In this document: piece after piece, positions 1 through 7,889 of the stretch | Layout of the letters: the number at the start of each line of letters is the position of its first letter | How positions within the stretch are numbered: the first letter of the stretch is position 1 | Assembly (NCBI GenBank): GCA_002482685.1 | Contig: DLGL01000119.1 | Location: 13,139 to 26,747, forward strand | Reading direction: 5' to 3' | Source: Bacteriovoracaceae bacterium UBA7695 | GTDB taxonomy: Bacteria > Bdellovibrionota > Bacteriovoracia > Bacteriovoracales > Bacteriovoracaceae | Length of the DNA stretch: 13,609 nt | Translations under genes and position numbers: made by a program | The notes under the pieces: model-generated | The model's input: only the letters and a program-made list of their open reading frames with translations | Databases searched by the model: none | Told to the model about the DNA's origin: nothing

Positions 1-1659
1 CAGCGGCTTGATCAGATCCTGAAAAATCTGATCTCAAACGCGATTAAGTTTACCTCAAAAGGTTCGGTTCAAATAAAAGTTTTTCGACACTCAGAAGGCC
101 ATGTTGGATTCAGAGTCACTGATTCTGGTATAGGAATACCTAAGGACCAGCAGGCCGTAATTTTTGATGCCTTTAAGCAAGCAGATGGAGCTACTAACAG
201 AAACTTCGGTGGGACAGGACTGGGCCTTTCTATCTCCAGAGATCTTGCCCGCCTTCTAGGGGGAAGTATTGAGGTTGAAAGTGCTCCTACAACAGGCAGT
301 CATTTTACCCTCATCCTTCCAGAGTTTTATGCCGGAGGACTCCACGTTCCGGAAAAACTGGCCAAAGCACTTCCAAAAGTTGTTTTACCGAGACTTCAGA
401 ATAGCAACCACCTTGAACCACTTCCTTATACCGATGACAGAAAGATCCTTGATTCATCTATAAGACGCCTCCTCGTTATTGAAGATGAACCTTCGTTTTC
501 TAAAATTATTTTTGATCTCGCGCGCGAAATGCATTTTCAGTGTATTGTTGCCCAAAGTGCAGATGAGGGACTTCAGATGGTGATGGATCATTCTCCTGAT
601 GCTATCTTGCTTGATATTAAACTTCCGGATCATCTTGGTTTAACTGTTCTTGACCGCTTAAAAAGTAATACAAAGACCCGCCATATCCCGGTCTTTGCCA
701 TGTCTGCTGATGACTACAAAGAAGCCGCTCTCCGGATGGGGGCCATAGGCTTCACATCTAAGCCTATGGAACGGGAGATGATTGGACAGATGATTAGTAA
801 GCTTGAGCAAAAATTTACTCAAAAAGTTAATCAGGTTTTGATTGTTGAAGATGATGAGCTTCTTAGAACCAGTATGTCTAAGCTCATTTCGGCCGAGGGG
901 ATAGAAATTACTTCGGTGGCCAATGCTAAAGATGCAATAAAAGAACTAAAAAATAAGGTCTTTGATTGTATGGTTCTGGATTTAAGACTGCCGGATATGT
1001 CGGGGGCCGATCTTCTGGAATCAATGTCAAAGCAGAAGCTTCCTACTTTTCCACCGGTCATCATTTATACAGGTTCATCGCTAAACTATGACGAAGAAAT
1101 GAATCTCAGAAGATTCTCTAGGTCTATCATTGTTAAGGGAGTTCATTCTCCGGAAAGACTCCTGGATGAGGTGAGCATATTTCTCCATCTTGCCGAAGTC
1201 GACATGTCTGTTGAGCACCGAAAACTCATTGAGAAGTCTCACAACCAGGTTCAGGATCTTGATAATAAAAAGATACTGTTAGTGGATGATGACATTCGTA
1301 ATATATTTGCTCTGACGAGTGCCCTTGAACATAAGGGAGCTTCCATCATAGTGGCCAGAAATGGAATCGAGGCATTGGAAAAGCTTGATCTCGATGCCAA
1401 CTTGGACCTGGTTCTTATGGATGTGATGATGCCTGAAATGGATGGGTATGAGGCCACCCGAAGAATTCGCCAACAGAAAAAATTTGCGAATCTTCCTATC
1501 ATTGCAGTGACAGCTAAAGCGATGAAAGAGGACTATGAGAAGTGTATTGAGTCAGGAATGAATGACTACATTTCTAAACCAGTCGAACTGGATAAGCTCT
1601 TCTCTTTAATCCGTGTATGGATGCCGAAAATGATTTCACCAAAGAATGTAAATGACTAA
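1..1659 (+). CDS. Hybrid sensor histidine kinase, C-terminal part (HATPase-REC-REC-REC)
   Basis: The reading frame is open from the first base, so the 5' end lies outside the window; 552 residues are visible. Residues 1-107 are a HATPase_c domain: N-box Asn13, G1 box DSGIGI (41-46), G2 box GGTGLGL (70-76). Three receiver domains follow. REC1 (about 157-275) has acidic E161/D162, phospho-acceptor D205 and K254. REC2 (about 278-400) has E283-D285, D327 and K379, and ends in the SPERLLDE-type motif. REC3 (about 423-545) has D429-D431, D474, the AVTAKA segment and K526. All three look competent for phosphorylation. This order resembles the large HAMP-repeat hybrid kinases of proteobacteria, so HAMP repeats and HisKA are expected upstream (inference). 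No Hpt domain is attached; a separate Hpt gene lies at 5026-5382. The gene overlaps the next kinase by 8 bp, suggesting co-translation. The signal sensed is unknown. Confidence 0.93.
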   Translation, partial: QRLDQILKNLISNAIKFTSKGSVQIKVFRHSEGHVGFRVTDSGIGIPKDQQAVIFDAFKQADGATNRNFGGTGLGLSISRDLARLLGGSIEVESAPTTGSHFTLILPEFYAGGLHVPEKLAKALPKVVLPRLQNSNHLEPLPYTDDRKILDSSIRRLLVIEDEPSFSKIIFDLAREMHFQCIVAQSADEGLQMVMDHSPDAILLDIKLPDHLGLTVLDRLKSNTKTRHIPVFAMSADDYKEAALRMGAIGFTSKPMEREMIGQMISKLEQKFTQKVNQVLIVEDDELLRTSMSKLISAEGIEITSVANAKDAIKELKNKVFDCMVLDLRLPDMSGADLLESMSKQKLPTFPPVIIYTGSSLNYDEEMNLRRFSRSIIVKGVHSPERLLDEVSIFLHLAEVDMSVEHRKLIEKSHNQVQDLDNKKILLVDDDIRNIFALTSALEHKGASIIVARNGIEALEKLDLDANLDLVLMDVMMPEMDGYEATRRIRQQKKFANLPIIAVTAKAMKEDYEKCIESGMNDYISKPVELDKLFSLIRVWMPKMISPKNVND

Positions 1660-2767
1660 ACTAGAAATTTTAATTGTGGATGACGTAAAAGATAATCTAC
1701 TGGCCCTGAGGCATCTTCTCCTCGCAAATGATGTTGAGATCTATCAGGCCTCATCTGGATTTGAGGCGCTGGAGCTCATGATGTCTCATGACTTTAGTGT
1801 TGCTCTTCTGGACGTCCAGATGCCAGGCATGAATGGCTTTGAGCTGGCCGAACTTATGAGAGGCACCAATAAAACCAAAAATATTCCTATTATCTTTGTT
1901 ACGGCCCTGGCACAGGACGAGAAGTATGATTTTAAAGGGTATGAAAGTGGAGCTGTAGATTTTTTAAGAAAACCACTTGATCCCCATGCTGTAAAAAGCA
2001 AAGTGAATGTCTTTCTCAAGCTTCATGCGCAAAAAATAGAACTCTTAAATCAGGTGGAAGAACTTAAAATTGTCCGTGGACAACTTGAAGCGGCCGTAAA
2101 AATTCGTGAAGAGTTCATGTCGATAGCCGGACATGAATTAAAAACACCTCTAACCTCCATTATCCTGCTCAATCAAATCCGCAAACGCGTTATGGACAAG
2201 GGAGACTTTAGTTATTTCTCTCCTGAGAAACTGAGAGAAATTTTTGAGACTGATGCCCGACAGATTGCGAAGCTTACGCGACTAATTGATGACATGCTGG
2301 ATGTCTCGCGGATAAGTACCGGGAAATTATCAATGGTATTTGGGAGCTTTGACCTCTGCCAACTCGTGAATGACATCGTGGATTCCTTGGATCATAAAAA
2401 GGAAGTGACGCTAACGATGTGTGAGTCGCTCACTGGTAATTGGGACCGCGTAAGAATCGAGCAAGTGGTGACAAATATTCTGACAAATGCGCAGAGATAT
2501 GGATTTGGAAAACCGATCCATATATCAGTTGAGAGGCTTAACGGTTTTGCTTCAATAAATGTAAAGGATCAGGGAGTAGGAATCTCTGCTGATGATTTGA
2601 CCAGAATATTTCATCGTTATGAAAGGGCCACTGTGACCGAATTGAGTGGTCTCGGTTTGGGACTTTATATTGTGAATCAGATTGTTGAGGCTCATAAGGG
2701 CTCAATTGAGGTTGAAAGTACGGTGGGTGAGGGATCGCAGTTTCGTGTGCTTCTTCCACTGTCCTGA
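1652..2767 (+). CDS. REC-HisKA-HATPase histidine kinase
   Basis: A complete 371-residue soluble kinase. The N-terminal receiver (about 5-120) has acidic D10/D11, phospho-acceptor D54 in LLDVQMPG, T84 and K107 in RKP. A helical linker (about 120-150) leads to HisKA with the H-box SIAGHELKTPLTS, phospho-acceptor H161. The HATPase_c domain has N-box N279, G1 box DQGVGI (306-311) and G2 box LGLGL (334-338), and ends at the C-terminus. There are no membrane segments, so it is cytoplasmic and probably driven by phosphotransfer to its receiver. Its start lies inside the end of the upstream hybrid kinase (ATGACTAA overlap) with no strong Shine-Dalgarno, so translation is probably coupled. The same gene order, a multi-REC hybrid kinase followed by a REC-HK, is familiar from other proteobacteria. 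It ends 7 bp before the convergent regulator. The partner output is not known. Confidence 0.93.
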   Translation: MTKLEILIVDDVKDNLLALRHLLLANDVEIYQASSGFEALELMMSHDFSVALLDVQMPGMNGFELAELMRGTNKTKNIPIIFVTALAQDEKYDFKGYESGAVDFLRKPLDPHAVKSKVNVFLKLHAQKIELLNQVEELKIVRGQLEAAVKIREEFMSIAGHELKTPLTSIILLNQIRKRVMDKGDFSYFSPEKLREIFETDARQIAKLTRLIDDMLDVSRISTGKLSMVFGSFDLCQLVNDIVDSLDHKKEVTLTMCESLTGNWDRVRIEQVVTNILTNAQRYGFGKPIHISVERLNGFASINVKDQGVGISADDLTRIFHRYERATVTELSGLGLGLYIVNQIVEAHKGSIEVESTVGEGSQFRVLLPLS

Positions 2768-2774
2768 TTAGTTT

Positions 2775-3464
2775 CTAACTATGAGTCGGTGAAAATTTGT
2801 AGCCTGTGCCGTGAATGGATTCCACAATAGAGGCTACGGGTCCAAGTTTTTTTCTTAGTTTACTAACATGGGTATCTACCGAGCGCGCGTAGACATGAAT
2901 ATCTTCACCCCAGATGTCGTTTAGCATTTGATCCCGAATAATAACAATTCCCGGCCGATGCGCAAAATACATCAGGATTTTAAATTCAAGAGCTGTAAGT
3001 TCAATCTTATGAAAAATTTCGTTTTCCAGAATCTTCACTTCCTGACGACTTTTATTTATCTGAAGTTCCTGCCAGTTTAGATTATCTGAGATATTGGATT
3101 GCTGTTTGTTTTTTCGGAGCCTGCCTTCTAGGCGCGCCCTAAGTTCGAGCGGGGAAAATGGCTTCGTGATATAGTCATCCGCTCCAGCTGAGAACCCCAA
3201 TACTTTATCTGAAAGATTCCCGTGACCTGAAAGAAAGAAAATAGAGATATGGGAGTGTGTGGCCTGAATGCTGGAGCAAAATTCAATCCCGTTCCCATCA
3301 GGCAGCTCTACATCTAGCAAAATCAGATCAAAATCTTTTTTAGAAATTTCGCTACGGGCCTCCTGAACGGATTTGGCCCATGTAAGATTGGCCACCTGAG
3401 CGGTACTTTGTATGACCATCTGATAAATTTCTTTGCTGTCTTCGACGAGGAGAATGTTATTCAT
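2775..3464 (-). CDS. OmpR/PhoB-family response regulator
   Basis: 229 residues. The N-terminal receiver (about 3-118) has E8/D9, phospho-acceptor D51 in LLDVELPDGNG, S79 at the switch position and K101 in TKPF. A C-terminal winged helix (about 128-227) shows the Trans_reg_C pattern: a LTALEFKIL-type helix, the RDQMLNDIWG recognition region and RSVDTHVSKLRKKLG, ending in GTGYKF. It should bind DNA as a dimer after phosphorylation of D51. It lies tail-to-tail with the REC-HK (7 bp apart) and downstream of the OmpA-like gene on the same strand. A terminator at 3512-3544 separates it from that gene, so it probably has its own promoter, which I could not place with confidence. Upstream of the ATG is only a weak GGGAA ribosome site. 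Whether the neighbouring kinases or the Hpt protein phosphorylate it cannot be told from sequence. Confidence 0.94.
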   Translation of the reverse strand: MNNILLVEDSKEIYQMVIQSTAQVANLTWAKSVQEARSEISKKDFDLILLDVELPDGNGIEFCSSIQATHSHISIFFLSGHGNLSDKVLGFSAGADDYITKPFSPLELRARLEGRLRKNKQQSNISDNLNWQELQINKSRQEVKILENEIFHKIELTALEFKILMYFAHRPGIVIIRDQMLNDIWGEDIHVYARSVDTHVSKLRKKLGPVASIVESIHGTGYKFSPTHS

Positions 3465-3511
3465 ATTTTTCCCGATGTGGGAGTCTAGCGCGAGGCGAAG
3501 CAGATAGATAC

Positions 3512-3544
3512 AAAAAAGGGAGGATTCCTGTCGGAATCCCCCCC
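3512..3544 (-). terminator. Rho-independent terminator of the OmpA-like gene
   Basis: Read on the minus strand, an 11-bp stem (GGGGGGATTCC with GGAATCCTCCC, one G-U pair) closes a 4-base loop and is followed by six T. It begins 8 bp after the stop codon of the OmpA-like lipoprotein gene. On the plus strand the same hairpin has an A-C mismatch and no T run, so it works for the minus strand only. Confidence 0.9.
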
Positions 3545-3552
3545 TGAAATCA

Positions 3553-4935
3553 TTAGATCGATTGCGTTGTTTTGATCACAATATCAACTCGACGGTTCTG
3601 AGCTCTGCCTTCTTTAGTTTTATTAGAACCAAGTGGCTTGGAATATCCATATCCTATTGAGTCAAATTTGTTGTTTTCAAGTGCTTTATCAGTTGAGAAA
3701 AACTGCTCAACGGCCTTGGCCCTGTTTTGCGAGAGTTTTTGATTTGTTGATGCAGCTCCAACACCATCTGTGTGTCCTTGAACAACGATCTCTCCTGGGC
3801 CTAGATCTTTAATAACTTCTTTTACTTTCGTAAGAACCGGCATTGATTCAGCAGGCAGATCTGAGCGACCGCTGGCAAAATTCATCGATTTGAGACGGAT
3901 AATAAGTAACCCATCCTGGCGATAAACATCGGCTTCACTGGCATCAAATTGAGCAGCTGCATTGGCTACGATTTTATCGTCACGCTCGTTTCTCTCTAGA
4001 ACTTTATTTTTATCCTGTGATAGAGCAAGAGCCCCGCCTTGAAGGGCCAGCTCCTCGTCTTTTTTCATCGATCCTGCTGCAACTTCTGAGATGACATTAT
4101 CTGCATCTGTCAGAGCTTTGTCTTTTGTTTCTAAAGTTACCGCCCGCTCTTCAGGAGTTCGGTTGCGTGAGCTTTGCTCAGACGCTAAAAGATTCATGAC
4201 TCTTGTTGATGCGGCGGTTGCTACAGCAACAGCCTTATCAATTTTGGTATTACTATGGCGATCTGTCTCAATTGTTTTTTCCGCAATGTTTAGTTTAGAG
4301 AGGGCGTCGTTGTAAGCATTAGGAGTCGTTTTCTGCGCTCCTTTAACTTTTGCTTGATTTAGCAGGGACTGAGCTTTTCCAAGTTTTTCCTGCTTAATTG
4401 TACTTAATTCTAAATCCAGGTATTGATTCTGAAGAGCCGTTTTCTTCTCAGTTGTTTTAAGTCCACGTTTAAACTTGTCATCTAAAGCGTTAAGTTTGGC
4501 AGGATATTTTCTCGCCCCTGCAACGATGGCCTGATTTCGAGCGTGAGTGACTTCTCCTACATTAGCCTCTGTCAACTTTGCTTCATCATTTGCTTTTTGA
4601 AGATGACCGCGGGCCATGCTCAAAGATTTAAAAACTGTTTCAGCTGATGCACCTTTTTGGTTTTCTTTTTTTGCCTGGTTAAAATATCTGACCGACTCAT
4701 CAAAATGAACGGGAGCCAACACATCAGTCTGCGAGGCATAGGCCTGATCAATTAATGACTGCTGCATTCTTATTTCTTCTGCGGGTGTTGAGCTTGAAGA
4801 GATGGCAACAGGGTCTACTTTAGGAACTGGTTTCGTTGGTTTTTCATGGGCGCAGCTCATAATCGAGGCACCAAGAAGAGCTATTGTGGTGTAGCTAATC
4901 ATAGATTTAATAAATGTGGAGTTCGTTTTTTTCAT
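3553..4935 (-). CDS. OmpA-family lipoprotein with DUF4398-like helical region
   Basis: 460 residues. The N-terminus has a basic start, a hydrophobic stretch (about 12-27) and Cys28 in SIMSC, a slightly non-standard lipobox, so an outer-membrane lipoprotein is likely. Residues about 45-330 are rich in Ala, Lys, Gln and Glu and look largely alpha-helical or coiled coil; the first part resembles DUF4398 (helical repeats). The C-terminal OmpA domain (about 335-456) has NFASGRSDL, GHTDG (387-391) and NRRVDI (447-452). D390 and R405, 15 residues apart, match the Asp/Arg pair that binds diaminopimelate in peptidoglycan. It probably ties the outer membrane to the cell wall through a long helical spacer (inference). 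AAGGA lies 8-9 bp before the ATG. A terminator follows directly. It is divergent from the Hpt gene with about 90 bp between them. Confidence 0.9.
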   Translation of the reverse strand: MKKTNSTFIKSMISYTTIALLGASIMSCAHEKPTKPVPKVDPVAISSSSTPAEEIRMQQSLIDQAYASQTDVLAPVHFDESVRYFNQAKKENQKGASAETVFKSLSMARGHLQKANDEAKLTEANVGEVTHARNQAIVAGARKYPAKLNALDDKFKRGLKTTEKKTALQNQYLDLELSTIKQEKLGKAQSLLNQAKVKGAQKTTPNAYNDALSKLNIAEKTIETDRHSNTKIDKAVAVATAASTRVMNLLASEQSSRNRTPEERAVTLETKDKALTDADNVISEVAAGSMKKDEELALQGGALALSQDKNKVLERNERDDKIVANAAAQFDASEADVYRQDGLLIIRLKSMNFASGRSDLPAESMPVLTKVKEVIKDLGPGEIVVQGHTDGVGAASTNQKLSQNRAKAVEQFFSTDKALENNKFDSIGYGYSKPLGSNKTKEGRAQNRRVDIVIKTTQSI

Positions 4936-5007
4936 GGCTTGATTCCTTTGGAAATGTCATGTGTCATTAATTAGTCTAAGGATAAAGAGTAATGTTTCTT
5001 CAGGCTT

Positions 5008-5015
5008 GGAGGAGA
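5008..5015 (+). promoter_or_regulatory. Shine-Dalgarno deciding the GTG start of the Hpt gene
   Basis: GGAGGAGA lies 10-11 bases before the GTG at 5026. The later in-frame ATG at 5080 has no comparable site, which is the main reason for choosing the GTG start. The divergent gap 4936-5025 must also hold the promoters of both flanking genes, but I could not assign a convincing -35/-10 pair to either. Confidence 0.55.
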
Positions 5016-5025
5016 GTTATAGATT

Positions 5026-5382
5026 GTGTGTAGAAATCTACACATTGACTTCGGCCAACTAAACGCAGACAAACATGTGATGAGAAATCCCAGAAATCCA
5101 TCCCGAGAAATTCCACTACCTGGGCTTGAACAGTACTTTCCTGATTTTATGATTTCTCGCAAAGCTGAACTCGAAACACTTAAGCTTGCTCTTGAGAAAA
5201 AAGATCTCGCCTCGATTCTCAAAATAGCCCATGCCTGGAAAGGTGTAGCTGCACCCTATGGTTGTGGCGAGCTGGGTTATTTATCTATGGAGCTAGAAGA
5301 GTTTGCTGAGGAAGGCAAGATTGACGAATGCCGGGCCATATCTATTGATATTGATCAGTATCTCTCCTCAAAAAAACTCTGA
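5026..5382 (+). CDS. Stand-alone Hpt phosphotransfer protein
   Basis: 118 residues from a GTG start. The alternative start is ATG at 5080, giving 100 residues. The sequence fits the Hpt fold: FMISRKAELETLKLAL helix, then AHAWKG (68-73) with phospho-acceptor H69, a Gly-rich turn (PYGCGELG) and SMELEEFAEEGK. Its role would be to carry a phosphoryl group between receiver domains in a multistep phosphorelay. The nearby hybrid kinase has three receivers and no Hpt of its own, so this protein is a natural partner (inference from proximity; the OmpA-like and regulator genes lie between them). It is transcribed away from the OmpA-like gene. An 18-bp palindrome begins one base into the start codon. 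The Hpt call is firm from the HxxKG pattern; the choice of start is less sure. Confidence 0.85.
   Translation: MCRNLHIDFGQLNADKHVMRNPRNPSREIPLPGLEQYFPDFMISRKAELETLKLALEKKDLASILKIAHAWKGVAAPYGCGELGYLSMELEEFAEEGKIDECRAISIDIDQYLSSKKL
5027..5044. repeat. 18-bp palindrome over the Hpt start
   Basis: TGTGTAGA-AA-TCTACACA is a perfect 8+8 inverted repeat with a 2-bp centre, beginning at the second base of the GTG start codon. As DNA it looks like a dimeric repressor site. As RNA it can form a 6-bp stem with a 6-base loop that would trap the start codon. If translation instead starts at 5080, it would sit in the 5' leader. Confidence 0.7.
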
Positions 5383-5427
5383 TTTCATCCCTACCCAAGT
5401 ATTCGAAATCTATCATCATTTTGGCCC

Positions 5428-5456
5428 TTGTAGGATGCAGCCAAATTTCCTATATT
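5428..5456 (+). promoter_or_regulatory. Likely sigma-70-type promoter for the amidohydrolase unit
   Basis: TTGTAG (5428-5433) and TATATT (5451-5456) are separated by exactly 17 bp. The start codon at 5490 would follow a leader of about 27 bases carrying AAGGAAGG. An inverted repeat TTTGGC (5420-5425) / GCCAAA (5440-5445) brackets the -35 box and could be an operator. The 107-bp gap 5383-5489 holds nothing else I can name. Confidence 0.55.
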
Positions 5457-5489
5457 CTCATGCATTATATTCATTAGTAAGGAAGGTTT

Positions 5490-6728
5490 ATGACTACAAC
5501 GAGCTTGCGTGCAAACACTGATCGTCTTTGGGATAGCCTCATGCAAATGGCCAAAATAGGCGCTACTGAAAAAGGTGGAGTTTGCCGTCTGGCCCTTACT
5601 GATTTGGATAAAGAGGCCCGGGATTTATTCGTCAAATGGTGCAAAGAAGCCGGTTGCACAATAAAAATAGATAAAATGGGAAATGTTTTTGCCCGCCGTT
5701 CAGGTAAGGACGACTCACTGGCACCTGTCGTAACTGGAAGCCATATTGATAGCCAGCCAACGGGCGGAAAATTTGACGGAGTTTACGGTGTTCTGGCCGG
5801 ACTTGAAGTGATCCGCTCTCTTAACGATGCTAATGTTCAAACTCTACGACCTATTGAAGCTTCCATCTGGACAAACGAAGAAGGGTCACGATTTGCACCA
5901 GCAATGGTTTCTTCGGGTATATTTGGGGGAGTTTTTGATCTTGAATATGGATTGAGTCGTCCTGACCTTGATGGAAAAACTATGGGCGAAGAATTGAAGC
6001 GAATTGGATACGCGGGATCTGAGCCTGTTGGTGGCAGACCTATTCATGCCTTTTTTGAAACACACATTGAGCAGGGACCAATTCTTGAGCATGATAAAAA
6101 AACCATCGGAATAGTTCAGGGGGGCCTCGGCCAGCGCTGGATGGAAGTAACCATGGTCGGAGTTGAATCTCACGCCGGGCCTACACCTATGAGGATCAGA
6201 AAAGATGCGATGGTGGGAGCTGCCTATGTTATTTCTGAAGTTAATAAAATCGGCAATTCGTTTGAGCATGCCTGTGCCACAGTTGGATTAGTTCAGTGCT
6301 CACCAAATTCACGCAACACCATTCCAGGAAAAGTATTCTTCACCATAGATCTTCGTCACCCTCAGGATGAGACACTCTCAAAGATGGCGGCCATGGCAAA
6401 AGAGGCTTGTGAAAAAGCGGCCAAGGCCAATGGTCTTGAGCTTGAATACAAAGAGATCTGGTATTTGCCGCCAACTCATTTTGATAAAGACTGCGTAAAA
6501 GCTGTTGAGAAAGCTGCCAATGATTTGGGTTACAGCAATATGCCGATCATTAGTGGTGCTGGTCATGATTCATTTTACCTCAGCCGGGTTTGCCCGGCCG
6601 CTATGGTCTTTGTCCCTTGCGAAGGGGGCATTAGCCACAATGAAATTGAGAATGCGACACCAGAGCATATTGGAGCAGGTTGCTCGGTTCTTTTAAACGC
6701 AATGATTGAGCGAGCGAACTCACTTTAA
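5490..6728 (+). CDS. M20-family amidohydrolase (N-carbamoyl-amino acid hydrolase / allantoate amidohydrolase type)
   Basis: 412 residues, the usual length of the hydantoinase/carbamoylase amidase family. These cytosolic dimeric metalloenzymes cut N-carbamoyl groups or allantoate, releasing CO2 and ammonia. Metal-site residues are all visible: H85 in GSHIDSQPTGG, bridging D96 in GKFDG, catalytic E130 and ligand E131 in TNEEGSRF, H192 in ETHIEQGP and H383 in GGISHNE. The central lid/dimerisation segment carries GVESHAGPTPM and RNTIPG. Sequence alone does not settle the substrate: N-carbamoyl-L-amino acids, N-carbamoyl-beta-alanine and allantoate are all possible. No hydantoinase, allantoinase or transporter gene is adjacent, so the pathway context is missing. 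AAGGAAGG precedes the ATG. A small lipoprotein gene follows after 25 bp, probably in the same transcript. Confidence 0.92.
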   Translation: MTTTSLRANTDRLWDSLMQMAKIGATEKGGVCRLALTDLDKEARDLFVKWCKEAGCTIKIDKMGNVFARRSGKDDSLAPVVTGSHIDSQPTGGKFDGVYGVLAGLEVIRSLNDANVQTLRPIEASIWTNEEGSRFAPAMVSSGIFGGVFDLEYGLSRPDLDGKTMGEELKRIGYAGSEPVGGRPIHAFFETHIEQGPILEHDKKTIGIVQGGLGQRWMEVTMVGVESHAGPTPMRIRKDAMVGAAYVISEVNKIGNSFEHACATVGLVQCSPNSRNTIPGKVFFTIDLRHPQDETLSKMAAMAKEACEKAAKANGLELEYKEIWYLPPTHFDKDCVKAVEKAANDLGYSNMPIISGAGHDSFYLSRVCPAAMVFVPCEGGISHNEIENATPEHIGAGCSVLLNAMIERANSL

Positions 6729-6753
6729 TTTTTTAACACTTATAGGAGATCAT

Positions 6754-7206
6754 ATGAAGTCTTTGTTGTTAGTTCTGTCTTTAGCCCTTGTTGCTGGTTG
6801 TTCCTCAAAAAAGCAAAAAGAAATCCGCGATGAAGTCGCTCAAGAAAAAAATGTTGATGGGAAATCTCTTGGCATGACCATCAGTGATCAGATTAATAAT
6901 TCAGCAACACTCACAGATGCTCAGAAAAAAGAACTAACGGGTATACTTTCTGTGAACAAGGCAACGGCCGAAGCTTTGAATGAAGAGTCATTTAAATTTC
7001 GTTCTGTTTTGATCAAGACCCTTCTTTCCGGGAATGTAGATAAAAAGAAAGTAGAGTTAATCAAAAAGGACATCAAAAAGATCGAAGCCAAAAAGCTTAA
7101 AAACACATTTGATACCGTAGAGAAAATCACACGTATTGTTTCTAAGGAGACTGATGCCCGCCGTTTTGAAGATGGGCTCATTATGATTGATCGTTACTCG
7201 AGATAA
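6754..7206 (+). CDS. Small putative lipoprotein
   Basis: 150 residues, starting at the ATG after AGGAG (spacing about 6). An in-frame alternative 16 codons upstream lies inside the previous gene and would spoil the signal peptide. The first residues form a classic lipoprotein signal, MKSLLLVLSLALVAGC, with lipobox VAGC and Cys16; SSKK follows, which does not suggest retention in the inner membrane. The mature part is highly charged and helical, with many Lys in the second half (KKKVELIKKDIKKIEAKKLK, about residues 98-117). I do not recognise a family. It lies 25 bp after the amidohydrolase and ends at a strong terminator, so it closes that operon. Whether it has anything to do with the enzyme is unknown. 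Confidence 0.85.
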   Translation: MKSLLLVLSLALVAGCSSKKQKEIRDEVAQEKNVDGKSLGMTISDQINNSATLTDAQKKELTGILSVNKATAEALNEESFKFRSVLIKTLLSGNVDKKKVELIKKDIKKIEAKKLKNTFDTVEKITRIVSKETDARRFEDGLIMIDRYSR

Positions 7207-7221
7207 TTTCGACATGCCTCC

Positions 7222-7251
7222 AGGGCCAGCTCCAGAGCGGGCCCTTTTTTT
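7222..7251 (+). terminator. Strong Rho-independent terminator
   Basis: AGGGCC (7222-7227) pairs with GGCCCT (7240-7245), with inner GCTC/GAGC pairing, and is followed by seven T. It ends the amidohydrolase-lipoprotein unit. The T run overlaps the stop codon (7250-7252) of the convergent gene. There is no A run on the other side, so it should not work for the minus strand. Confidence 0.92.
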
Positions 7252-7852
7252 AAGACATATACTGATTAATAAAATAGTTCTTCGGGCGATCAGAGTTCTT
7301 TTTCAAGGCCAGCATTAGCTCTGTAGGATCATTCAAAACGTGTTCTTCTTGAACATCATTCTTAAGTTTATCCATTTCATTAAAAATCACCTCATCATTC
7401 GTTTTTGAGTTTAAAATGAGATCCGCTTTTTGAAGCAGCTCCTGCTCCAAATGGTTAGAGGAAGTTTGTGCCCTCAGGGCCTTATCGTAGATTACAACCT
7501 CAGCATTCAGGTGTCTTATTAGCGGAGTGGCTTCAGGGGAGTCAGTCCATATAGTGAGGTGTTGAATTTTTTCGGCCCGGATAAAATCTTTTATCAGATT
7601 GAGAAGGCCCTGTTTCTGATCAAAGACGGACATATCAGAAGGAAGATAAGGTTGAACAACTGTCACCGCATGAGATTCCTTAGAATAGTAAAAAGTTGAT
7701 TTTTTTGTCATTCCCACCAGGGGCTTATGAAAAAAGAAAACCCGGTGAGAGTGGGCCAGATGACTCATGAGTTTAGAGGTACGCAGGTCTTCAGATCCAA
7801 ATTCATCAGAAGAGAAGACGATCAAATCAGTACCAAGAATTAAGTTCAACAT
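7250..7852 (-). CDS. Stand-alone glycosyltransferase N-terminal-like (GT-B half) protein
   Basis: 200 residues. The pattern resembles the N-terminal half of GT4-type glycosyltransferases of the TuaH/'UDP-galactopyranose' kind: strand LILGTDLIVFSS, helix around SKLMSHLAHSHRVFFFHKP (27-44), VTVVQPYLPSD (63-73), LTIWTDSPEATPLIRHL (99-115), VVIYDKALRA (119-128) and LLQKADLILNSKTND (139-153). After about residue 175 the protein simply ends. The C-terminal nucleotide-sugar-binding half, with its EX7E-type motif, is missing, and no continuation is seen downstream. It may be a shortened paralogue with a binding or partner role, or a gene remnant that stays in frame. There is no signal peptide, so it is probably cytoplasmic. 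AAAGGAA precedes the ATG and a sigma-54-like element lies about 38-54 bp upstream. The family assignment comes from motif memory, so it is moderate. Confidence 0.6.
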   Translation of the reverse strand: MLNLILGTDLIVFSSDEFGSEDLRTSKLMSHLAHSHRVFFFHKPLVGMTKKSTFYYSKESHAVTVVQPYLPSDMSVFDQKQGLLNLIKDFIRAEKIQHLTIWTDSPEATPLIRHLNAEVVIYDKALRAQTSSNHLEQELLQKADLILNSKTNDEVIFNEMDKLKNDVQEEHVLNDPTELMLALKKNSDRPKNYFINQYMS

Positions 7853-7889
7853 AGAAAGATTCCTTTTGAATCATAGTTTCCCTTTACAC

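Noticed and set aside
269..463. Short plus-strand reading frame inside the hybrid kinase region
   Set aside because: It lies in another frame over the ATPase-REC1 part of the open kinase frame, whose motifs are clear.
5303..5521. Plus-strand frame running from the Hpt gene into the amidohydrolase start
   Set aside because: It overlaps both genes, covers the promoter and has no ribosome site or recognisable motif.
7222..7251. Bidirectional terminator for the convergent pair
   Set aside because: The T run exists only on the plus-strand side, and the minus-strand gene ends at the hairpin with no T run beyond it.
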